DNA from: Polytrichum commune
Lineage: Eukaryota; Streptophyta; Polytrichopsida; Polytrichales; Polytrichaceae
Assembly (NCBI GenBank): GCA_950295325.1
Contig: OX485808.1
Location: forward strand, 2,546,501-2,610,500
DNA length: 64,000 nt
Direction of reading: 5' to 3'
Position 1 is the first letter of the stretch. Each line of letters starts with the position of its first letter. Of the stretch, positions 55,377-64,000 are shown piece after piece. The notes below the pieces were generated by a model that did not search any database, was not told the origin of the DNA, and was given only the letters and a program-made list of their open reading frames with translations. The translations under genes were made by a program, and so were the position numbers.

Positions 55377-57070
55377 ATGGTACATAGAGTCAAGGGCAAG
55401 CTCAAGTATTGGACTTTTGTGAACCTATCGCCAACAGGCCAAACACTCATTGTGAATCAGGTCATGATGTCATTCCTCTTGTACTTCATTGTAGTGTGGG
55501 TTGGTTCCAAGAGTTTTTCGGGTAAAACCAAAGTCATCCTTTGCAACTACTTATGGTTAGGATCGAAAAACACGGCCAAAGCACGGATAAGTTGGGATGA
55601 TTGCACGATGCCAAAAAAGGTTGGTGGCCTTAATCTTACTTCGCCGGAAGATGCTACGAGAGCCCTTATAAGCAAATGGATATACTACTCCCCATCCATT
55701 TGAACCTACAAGTTATCATTACATACTACATTACACAGTTGCAACCTTCATACCATGGTTTGTGGGGCCCCTCCTCGCTTTGGTTGTTCTCCCCTAATTT
55801 CTACATCAAAGGTGGATCCAAAGTGTGGCACAACATTACTCAATTTTGGAAGTTGATGGCAAGGAAGGTGGCATACCTCTCTCCATCAATTCTAGAGGAT
55901 ATTATGCAACTTAATCTTTGGTGGAGAACGGAATATCAAGGTATTTATTTTGACATTACCATGGGAAGGGCTCTTACCCTTTACCGGAGAGGTTTGAGAT
56001 ATTTTCGTGACATTTGGGATCCAAGTAGGAAGGAATTCCTTAAATGGGAGGTTGCCAAAACCAAATTCTCCCTTACCAAGAATTTTCAAGACTTTTGGGT
56101 CAAATTGTTGGAATTTTATGAACCTTTCCGCGATACGATGCTCGACCACCAAATGGCCGACTTATTTCACAAGAATGGGTTGGCTTATATAAGAACACAA
56201 AGGATGTATTGCCCAAATGGGTGATTGATGTCGGGAATCTCAAGGATATTAGGCCTAGGCCCGTGCAATTCAACATGGAGTTTATGAGTACCTTTCCTAA
56301 GTCTACATGTGGTGTGCAATACTTCATTCTTATGGAAGTAAAACCGAATACTCATAATGCAATTCCTCCAACGGCTTTCTTTGGGTGGATGTTACACGTT
56401 AGGGTTGATAGTCTGATACGTGGTAGTGGCCAAACCCAATTCAACATGTTCTTTGGTAAACTTAACCAACTTCTTTTGGACCCTGCATGTTGGTGGTGGC
56501 CTACGCATGGTTACCCCCTTCCTTGCATATTCTGCTAAGATGGAAAGGAAATGGATTACTACACAATAGGCCCTTAAGAAGTCGATTTCTCATAAGTGGA
56601 GAAATAATATATCCCCCCCCCCCCACCTCTCCTACATGGAATATCATTCGGCACAAAAATAAGGCACAAAACAATGATGCCTTTATTTGGTCAATTATGT
56701 ACAAGGCGATGGCAGTGAATGAATGGTGTGAAAAAAAACTTGACAAAGATTAATAAGAGTTGGCCTCACTGCAGCTTGCACTCAATACAATAAGTTGAGC
56801 ATAGGTTCTTCAATTGCCCTTTTTCTCAACAAGTTTGGTTATATGTTGCTAACATTTTGTGGCATTTTTTTTGCAAAAGGAGGTAACCTTGGCCCCATGA
56901 AGTCCTTTTCGATGATGCAATGCCTCTTCGATCAACCTATTTGCAAGACACTAAAACATTCAATCCCATTTGATTCTTCTTAAAGAGTGGTCTCGCGTGG
57001 ATTATTTGGCGCCAATGGAATGATTTGGTTTTCAAAACTCTACAAATGGCCCATTGAGAAAACACATCAA
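55377..57070 (+). pseudogene. LINE RT C-terminal and zf-RVT-type region
   Basis: Fragments in changing frames: YWTFVNLSPTGQTLIVNQVM, ARISWDDCTMPKKVGGLNLT (55580-55640), a long segment to 56224 (RALTLYRRGLRYFRDIWDPS, DHQMADLFHKNG), NKAQNNDAFIWSIMYKAMAV (about 56655-56715) and VEHRFFNCPFSQQVWLY (56794 on), then KSFSMMQCLFDQPICKT. This matches the copy truncated at 25.1-25.6 kb. A 12-C run at 56613-56624 disrupts it. Confidence 0.75.
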
Positions 57071-57379
57071 GCCATTTGGGACACCTTGTAGGACTGTGGT
57101 AGAATTGAGTGGCAACAGACCCTCACGGATTTGGAAAAAGCTATGGACATTGCTTACCAAGATGTCCTTAACGATTTTATTCAACTTGGGGGGGGGGGGG
57201 GGTCAAAGGTCTTATTGTAACCCATAACAACTTAGTTGTCACTTGGATGGTTAGGCCCCAGACGGACATTATTTCTTAACGTCTTCTTGTGTTTGCGTTG
57301 GCTTCCCCTTGGTGGATGTTCTCGGTTCCTTCTTGCAACTGAATTTTCAATTTGTGCCAAAAACAAAAACAAAAAAAAA

Positions 57380-58139
57380 CACAGTACATAACCGCTTGCC
57401 CCAAAACAATCACAATAATATAATGGCACTCAACTTGATTAAGAACATTTGCCCCAACATCATGAGGGATGCCGAATTTAGGTTGAATGGATGACATGCA
57501 CACTTGTATGCAAAAGTCATATGTGTGGATTGCAATATGATCTACATATCACCTATAACTTTGTTTATTTGACCAACAAGAACAAGATTGCTAACAAAAG
57601 GAAGAAGTCAAATTATGGATTCGGCAGAGAGAGGAGAATAAAAACATGCCCATCTCGAAGTAGGGATCGGTTTGGATATAAAATAAACCTCACTTAAGGT
57701 ATACAGTGATTCTCAGCATTTTTACCCTCCGTGGTAGGTGTTACATACCTATCGCTTAAGTTACTACTGGAGTATGGTTTATATTCTAATAATAGTATCA
57801 TAAACATCCCACCTAAAAGTACGCCTAGGAAGGTAAATTAAGACTGTAGTGTTTACACGTACACCCCAATTTGGATAGAATGAATTTAGTTCTTTGTTTG
57901 TTAAGACCCGGAGGCGGTTTCATATTATCCAAGGCTCAACTCATTGGAATTCAAAATGTACGGCTGGAATCCGGGTGGATGACACAGAGGCCGGGTCAGC
58001 ACCATGCTTTTAAGGAGACTTAGCCGGGATTCTGGCCAATAGAAATTGATTTTATAGTCCGGGAAGCCAAAAAGCTTATGGGGTAAAGGCCAAAAGCCAA
58101 CGATACAAAATTGATTTTCAAGTTCCCGAAGTCTAAGGC
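57380..58139. other. Intergenic after LINE poly-A; nothing recognised
   Basis: No gene or repeat recognised. The sequence directly after the A-rich tract has no matching copy near the LINE 5-prime end. Confidence 0.3.
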
Positions 58140-58517
58140 TAATAATACCCATGCTCCAGCTAGTCTAATTGGTTGAGTTGGCTCGGTGTGGCAGGGCATC
58201 ACTGAAGCTTCAGTGATTGTTCGACCGGAGTCGACGGGCAGGTGCTCCGCTAATCACTAAGTAATTTCACTTATTTTGTGCATCAAGAGTTGCCCGACCG
58301 GAGCCAGCGGGCAAGTGCTCCAGTTGGTTGGCTGCAAGGGGGGGGGGGTGTCTTGCAGTCAGCCAGTCGGAGCACCTGCGGGGCTTTGTCCCCGACGCCC
58401 TAGCTAGCTGCCGCCTCCCTCACTGGGCTCCGAACCGGGGGACTGGTTGGCTGGGACCTTCATCACCCCGGTGTGACAAGTCTATAAAGTACATCATGAT
58501 GGTTTCAAAATGGTTAA
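58140..58517 (-). other. GC-rich tail with direct and inverted 30-base repeats
   Basis: A GC-rich block adjoins the 3-prime end of the LINE fragment at 58.5 kb. CGACCGGAG..C..CGGGCA(G/A)GTGCTCC-type words occur directly at 58219-58251 and 58291-58322, and inverted (GGAGCACCTGCGGGGC) near 58371-58386. TAGTCTAATTGG at 58161-58172 fits a tRNA A box and GTTCGACCG near 58219 approximates a B box, so a SINE or a tRNA-like tail is possible. An 11-G run lies at 58338-58348. Confidence 0.35.
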
Positions 58518-58935
58518 TTATTTATGGTGGCGGTGTGTGTTAGCCTCCGTGAGATAAAGACTAATGTCGACTTGATGGTCCAATTGAAAGAAAGACTCGA
58601 GGCTCCTTAAAAATGCATCCTCAAATATTGATGAAAATTTATCTATAATGGGGTTATATAAGGGACACTCTAACACAAAGTGTGCTTCATTTTCTACTAC
58701 TTTGTAAGAGCAAAAGTGGCATAGTATGTTATTTATAGGGATTGGGATAGTCAACCACCATCCAATTCCTAGTGAGATTGAAGTTGGGGGTACCATGCAC
58801 ATAAAACAAGGCGAGGTCCCAAAGCAACTTAGAAAGGGGGAAAAAGAAGCATGCAACACTCCATGGTTATTAGGTGAATGTCGAAAGTCGTTAGAGAGCT
58901 TACTTGTTAGAAGCCAATTGTATTATGATGCATAG
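58518..58935 (-). mobile_element. Second LINE family, C-terminal fragment (zf-RVT)
   Basis: The minus strand is open for 113 codons and reads WLTIPIPINNILCHFCSYKV, VENEAHFVLECPLYNPI and FFQLDHQVDISLYLTEA. The CHFC...HF..EC set is the zinc-knuckle of LINE reverse transcriptase tails, different from that at 52-57 kb. A related fragment lies at 63235-63437 on the other strand. The rest of the element is absent. The frame here is unusually intact. Confidence 0.7.
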
Positions 58936-59499
58936 CGTCTAGTTTACAAGAGTTTTTAAGAAACAAATGTAATCCAGTGTCACTCTAAATATAAAATGTT
59001 TTGTAAACTTGTTTATAATCTAGAAGGGGAAATTGTTATCAGGTATCTTACTATCCGTGTACTATTTGCACCGGAGACCTTGTAGTAAACTACATTGACT
59101 ACGATGGATATTGTAGGTTAGGGCATGTTTTACATTGGTGTCCAACGACCATGACCAACGCTTTCTAAAATATCTCATTGGTGCAGACATTAGTGGTGGT
59201 CCCACTTCGATTACACAAGGTTACCAAAAATAAAAGCAATCATAGATGAGCATGGTAGAAACTTGAATAACAAAGTGATATGAGAAAGGGATATGAATTT
59301 TTACATGTCCAACTATGGATCATGTTTAGTAGTCATGTGGACTTTTAAGGCGAGAGAACCCAAATAGGTTTCCTGACCCAAAAAAAACCCGACCATGTCG
59401 TAATAGAAATAAATATTTTTGAATTATTGTTTTTAGACTATCTTGATGTTCAATTATTTTCATCGTCATTGTGCATGTAGCCATTTGCCTCTTAATTCT
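58936..59499. other. AT-rich DNA, nothing recognised
   Basis: No gene or repeat seen. Confidence 0.3.
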
Positions 59500-59760
59500 T
59501 GGAGCTCGTATGAACTTCTTGTTCTTTGTCAAAGTGAAAGTTCTTGTGCTTGTTAAGTGGTCATATAGTCCCCCCCCCCCAATTATGTTCACTATCAAGT
59601 CGAGACTAATTTGCATATCTTGAGCACATTGTCTAATCACTTTCAAACACATGTCTTTTGTGGTGTCCGTTCTTGGATCTACTTCTGTCCACACACTCAA
59701 ATATAGGTGTCCAAATTATTGCAATGTTGGAATTAGGAACATCTACCTTACATAGGGAAA
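59500..59760 (+). repeat. Repeat family B, copy 3
   Basis: Matches copies at 5221 and 34580; contains 11 C at 59570-59580 at the position where copy 1 has 6 C and copy 2 has 10 A. Ends at 'tgttggaattaggaacatctacc', as copy 1. Confidence 0.6.
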
Positions 59761-61989
59761 ATAACCCAAACAAGAACAAAATCACACTTGCGATAAGTTA
59801 AAAGCACCTATAGCGGGACATGAAAAAATGCGGCTCATAGGTCAGATAATCCAAACATCATTGTCAATGTGGAATACATTACATAGAGTGTGTTAACTTT
59901 GGAATAGAATGTTATAATATTATAGTTAGAAGATCCACAAGCTACAAGTTGTCATGCTAGGACTAGGGTTAGCATCTTTCACATCCTCAAGGGCCATGAG
60001 GCCATTTGGATCCAAAGAATTTGCGGAAACTTGCAATCTCAATTTTCAAGGTCCGATGCATAGAAATATAAACTAATGATACAATCTCATTATCTAACCT
60101 AATAACGATTTGAATTTGCTACTTCAAGCTAGAAGATAGTCCCCATCAAAGAGCGAAGAGTATCCGCACCAAACATGGTATGGAGTGCTCCAACACTATC
60201 TCAAGTTTTCGGGTGGCGGTACCGGCATAATGATTCTCCCTGAAGTTAGAACCAACCCGTGTATAGTGAGGATCATCCTCAGTCAACGAATAGCTCATAT
60301 AGCAACATTGATTTCTCCCCCCAAGATATTACTTTATTATTATAAAGAGCGATATTGCATTGTATCATGTGTTAAATAATAAGTGTCTGATGCCTTAGTA
60401 TCGCTCCTTGATATAATGGGGATATCCCTAGGGTTTGGTGGACTTTGACTCACGATGAGTGGCCTTGCTCAGTTTGCCCCCCCCCCCAAAGATGTAAAAA
60501 TTCTTATATACTTTACCAGGCATCAGGGTATTCTAGTGGGGATGCTTTAAATAGTAGCTATATTGTGGCTCTTGTCATATACGTTACTTGTTTGGACAAC
60601 CATATCTCCAAGGTGGCATCAATTGAGGGTGACAAACACTTGGCAAGTTGGGATCAAGAAGTGAATGAAAAGTCTTCGCCTCCACAATTTTTTTGAAGGT
60701 CTCACCTTAGGAAGGTGCAACAAGTGTCTTGCTAAACGATTGAGATGATTGCGAACTTCGTTTGGAAGTTGATTGACTTTGAGTCGATTACATCATACTA
60801 TATATTTGATTTACTGTGGCCCATCTTGTTCATCATTGATCCATGTAAATGATTATGCAATGGGTGGCAACTAGAGAAGGTGTTAGGAGTCACTTTATCT
60901 TACATGACAAGGCATGAACAATACTATGAAAGTTGACATAACATATCAATTTTAATGTCACGCTAATTCAAAGATATAGTGTCCCTATTTATTTTCAAGG
61001 ATCAAGAAACCTAATACACTTGCATCTTTATGGTACATACCTTCGAGTTGACTCGAAACCACATGCATTATTCATTGTGGACGAAGAAGGTATACTTTTT
61101 GAGATTTGCAAGATCTTACAATTGGTTCCATGGTTCTCTTCCACTAGATAGTTCTCAATTTTTTTGGATGTGCATTTCTAAATTAACATGGTAGAAGATC
61201 ATAAAACTATACAATGAAAGAGAATGAGTGGCAAAACAATGCGATCCCCATGAAGAAGGTAAGCACATGTCCTGTAGGTTTGTGATCAAATTTGTTCAAT
61301 TCAAACTCACAAAGCACAAAGTTGAAACATTAAATGTTGATCATGGGGTTATGTTGGAAACGCTTATGATAATTCATGAAGTTTAAAACGGAGTCATAAT
61401 GTTTCCACCTTCCAAATATACGAGTTTACATCACAAAGGGGAATTTCTTGACCAAATGTAGCAAGTTTGAAGGTACCGCAGAGGGCTTTCTATTCCAGCA
61501 TAAAACAATTACATTCATCTCAAAAAGCGTCACGTGTCATGCTCACATTTGCCACCACCCACTTGTATCTTACATGGAAACTACATTCTGGCACGTGTAA
61601 AGATGATATAGGGAGCCCTCTACGGTACTTTGAACTCATCATGTCGGGCCACAAATGATCTACAAAGAAAATGAGAAACTCGACCAAACCTTCATTTTTC
61701 TACTCCGAAAACCAATAATGTTGCATGGAATCTGCAATCCATGTCGGGTTTGCATGCGACCCTAGTCTATGCCCATGAAGATGTGAAGTGTCTATCTTTG
61801 TCGCATGGGCATTAACATATGCAAGAATAGTTGCATAGCAATATCAAATGTGATACTACTCAAGCATGTCCAAATTTTGTTTTCCTTCTTCTTCTCTTTT
61901 TTTATTTAATTATTTAGATTTTGAGTTGTTTGGTGGCGAGCAAAGTTTCCTTTTCTTTTCAATAGCATTTTATGAAACTAATAAATGAA
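59761..61989. other. Intergenic, nothing recognised
   Basis: No gene supported. There is an 11-C run at 60477-60487. Open frames at 60185-60379, 60445-60696 and 61467-61658 show no domain or splice context. Confidence 0.3.
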
Positions 61990-62131
61990 TTACTTTGGGT
62001 TACGTGTGGCTTGGAAGCAATGTGGGCTCTATTCTCTGAAATTCATGATTTCCCCTCGGGTTGTGTTGGTTCTCCCGAGGTGGTTGTGTTTTAGTTCCTT
62101 TCTTGCAATTGATTTTTCAATTTGTGCCATG
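61990..62131 (+). mobile_element. LINE 3-prime end fragment
   Basis: Matches the last 140 bases of the 25.1 kb and 57.3 kb LINE copies ('gatttccc.tcggg', 'ggttgtgttttagttcc', 'ttgcaattgatttttcaa', 'tttgtgcc'). The A tail is replaced by an (AT)n microsatellite at about 62132-62153. Confidence 0.7.
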
Positions 62132-62153
62132 AATATATATATATATATATATA
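62132..62153. repeat. (AT)n microsatellite at LINE 3-prime end
   Basis: A run of AT dinucleotides directly follows the terminal 'tttgtgccatga' of the LINE fragment, probably grown from its tail. Confidence 0.85.
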
Positions 62154-62569
62154 ATGTAGTTTCCTCCCAATTATTCAACTAAGGACAATACGCCCCTTGG
62201 TTTCCACAAACTATAGTGAGTTGGCCAGTTCAACGTTTGAATGGCAAAAATACAAGGTTAGATCCAATGCAATAATGGACACATGGCAAAAAAATTATCC
62301 TCAAATTTTTTTATTAACCATCAAATTGTATAGACAACTTCGAGAGTTTTGTGAAACGATGGATGAAGACTCGTTTCACGCTTTGAATTGAACATAAGTT
62401 GACGATTACTTCTTTATCTTCTTAAATTGACGTGCTCGTGTCAATAATAGAGACTGAGACATCCATAAGCCCAAACATGACCTTACATTATATATATCTA
62501 TAATGTAATCAAGCCTAATTAGTTAAGTTACTTTAAAACGAACATACTAAAATCAATACACTAATTTAA

Positions 62570-62770
62570 GTTCCGTTTTAGAACGACAAAGGCCTCTTCA
62601 AATGGTAAGTCACAAAATTTATAACATCAATGCTAATGAAGAGTTTGTAATGTTTTGACTTCCAAGTTAATTGCATGTTTTATTGACATTTTCACTTTCC
62701 GAATGAAATCCTAGTCAATTGCTTCATTACTAAGTAGAAATACACACACATGTTTGGACTTTTGAGACAA
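62570..62770 (+). repeat. Repeat R1, copy 2
   Basis: Same orientation and order as 46850-47045: 'caaatggtaagtcacaaaa', 'atgctaatgaagagtttgtaat', 'gacttccaagttaatt', 'tcaattgctt'. Confidence 0.55.
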
Positions 62771-63234
62771 CACAAACCACCGAGCCTAGCATCGACTTCC
62801 GTCCTATACATATCTAGAACAAGGAGTCCTCCCCTCCGTCTTTCTCCTAATTTTAGGAATAAAGAAAAACAAAATTGACTTCATTTTACCTAGGATATCC
62901 AATCCCTTGAATTAGACGAGCTCTAATTTTTGGCACACAATGTTTACTTTGACTTTGATACAAAAACACTATTCAAGACAAACACTATCGTGGCTTGGCA
63001 AATTGATATCAATTAAGTTGACTTTGAAAGACAAAAATTGCAATTTTAACCAAAAAAGAGAGAGCTCAAATGAGTTTGTAATTATAATTCCATCAAACAT
63101 CTAGTTGTCAAAACACAATGGCTCCACGTCATAACCCAACTTGAAGAAGAACGGCGAGGCTCAAGGTATGTGTGCAACGGCCTTGCGGTTTTGACAACAA
63201 TGTTGCATGTGGAAGTTTTCGGCTCTTTCCATTG

Positions 63235-63437
63235 ACTATGTCACTTTTGCTTCTATAATTTAGTTGAAAATAAGACTTATTTGATGACCTGTATACAACC
63301 CCATTGGAGACAAGTTCCCATCACTATTCGAGAATGTAGTTCTAGGGAGTCTCGATTCTTTATTTCAATTGGACCTTCAATTTGACATTAGCCTCTATCT
63401 CACGGAGGCTACCGCACACCACCACCCATGTCACTGA
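63235..63437 (+). mobile_element. Second LINE family, C-terminal fragment copy 2
   Basis: The plus strand reads LCHFCFYNLVENKTY (about 63236 on), then after a frame change PVYNPIGDKFPSLFENV and FQLDLQFDISLYLTEATAH to a TGA at 63435-63437. This mirrors CHFCSYKVVENEAHF, PLYNPIIDKFSSIFED and FQLDHQVDISLYLTEA at 58.5-58.9 kb on the opposite strand. It is the same LINE family, more decayed here. Confidence 0.65.
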
Positions 63438-64000
63438 GGCGCTATGAATGAAGGGTGTGTGGTCATGAGCAGACCACATCCAAGCCGTCCATTCACAAAG
63501 CCCCATCCTACGGTCTACGAAACTGCTCGGGCAACCCGAAAAGAAAAGAAAACCTTTGACGGATGAAAAGTCAATGCTTGCAAGATGAAGGGGTTGATTG
63601 TTCATCCCATCGTATGAGAGCATTTGTGTGGGATTTTGAAGGTTCCCAAAGGGTTCCCCAGAGTTCATTCAAATTACCCATATCCATGTACATGTTTTTT
63701 TTCTTTAGTTGCCAAAAAACCTCATGTATACAATATTAGTGCATGTATTACCATTGACATATTCTTCCTCATTGCTCATATGCTAGGGGCATTCAATGGC
63801 AATTTATGTAGAAACAATATGTGAGAAAATGTACAATGGAATATAAAACATAAATTTTATATTTGTATAGATCTACAATAGGATTTATTATACACCTATT
63901 TACATATAGAACATATGGTATTATAAATTGTGCTATTTTACTTTTTATTCTTGTGAAATAACCTAAAAAAATTTGGAATGATTAAATCATGTTTTGTATT
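63438..64000. other. Intergenic, nothing recognised
   Basis: No gene supported. A T-rich tract at about 63690 and AT-rich DNA to the end of the window. Confidence 0.3.

Larger units (their letters stand above)
52190..57379 (+). mobile_element. Near-full-length but inactivated LINE (non-LTR retrotransposon)
   Basis: The plus strand has the plant L1-type order: an ORF1 remnant (52224-53314), an AP-endonuclease (53511-54055), a reverse transcriptase (54394-55256), a long C-terminal domain (55377-56540), a zf-RVT-type tail (56640-57070) and an A-rich end (AAAAACAAAAACAAAAAAAA, 57360-57379). The same 3-prime terminus occurs at 25.09 and 62.13 kb, so these are copies of one family. Frameshifts and stops occur throughout, including a TAG at 54598 inside the RT. 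The distance between endonuclease and RT is shorter than usual, so some sequence is deleted. No target duplication was found, and the 5-prime boundary is estimated. A 12-C run (56613-56624) and a 15-G run (57188-57202) lie in the coding part. The copy cannot retrotranspose. Confidence 0.85.

Noticed and set aside
1-64000. CRISPR arrays, rRNA genes, LTR retrotransposons, organelle-derived DNA, integrated viruses
   Set aside because: No spaced identical repeats, no rRNA-like sequence, no paired LTRs or gag-pol frames, and no recognisable plastid, mitochondrial or viral coding sequence were seen.

Overview
This is nuclear plant-type DNA, with no bacterial gene architecture: there are no operons, no ribosome-binding-site/ORF runs and no convincing intact protein gene. 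The sequence is AT-rich, with short exon-like open frames bounded by GT/AG sites, plant-type LINE reverse transcriptases with a zf-RVT tail, CACTA-like and hAT-like terminal-inverted-repeat (TIR) elements, and microsatellites. The LINE proteins resemble those I associate with seed-free land plants, moss-like in particular. That placement is an inference from family resemblance, not a database result.

Layout. (1) About 1-12 kb: low in recognisable transposons. It holds old, diverged duplicated modules, several exon-like open frames (2.57, 3.59, 6.9, 9.2-10.0 and 11.5 kb), one exon module in three copies with mixed orientation (4.7, 5.5, 6.5 kb), and a minus-strand pseudogene of cysteine-rich repeats (7.67-8.97 kb) that resembles repeats of myxobacterial surface proteins and the plant STIG1 domain. 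(2) 12-18.7 kb: mostly featureless AT-rich DNA with a few weak minus-strand exons (15.6, 16.4 kb). (3) 18.7-51.9 kb: a dense bed of small non-autonomous DNA transposons and other repeats, often nested. One hAT-like family (called H here) has six copies, all flanked by 8-bp target-site duplications (TSDs). CACTA-like elements (families A, D, E) share ACTACACTAAATA termini. Also present are family F (AGGGCCAC termini), a GC-rich PIF/Harbinger-like MITE with a TAA duplication, a repeat family C with a 76-bp internal tandem array, and a degenerate LINE with an RNase H domain at 29.4-32.3 kb. (4) 52.2-57.4 kb: a nearly full-length but frameshifted LINE (ORF1 remnant, endonuclease, reverse transcriptase, zinc-knuckle tail, poly-A). 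(5) 57.4-64 kb: 3-prime fragments of two LINE families at 58.5, 62.0 and 63.3 kb, separated by AT-rich DNA.

Most of what the sequence says is history. The mobile elements are dead, and their insertions into one another give a relative order: H3 went into an already coding LINE, H1 into a CACTA-like copy, and MITE T and F2 into family C. Long C or G homopolymers (twelve of 10-18 bases) occur only beyond 18 kb. One pair forms the TIRs of an H element and others sit at fixed positions in LINE or repeat copies, so they look like slippage expansions of short G/C runs.
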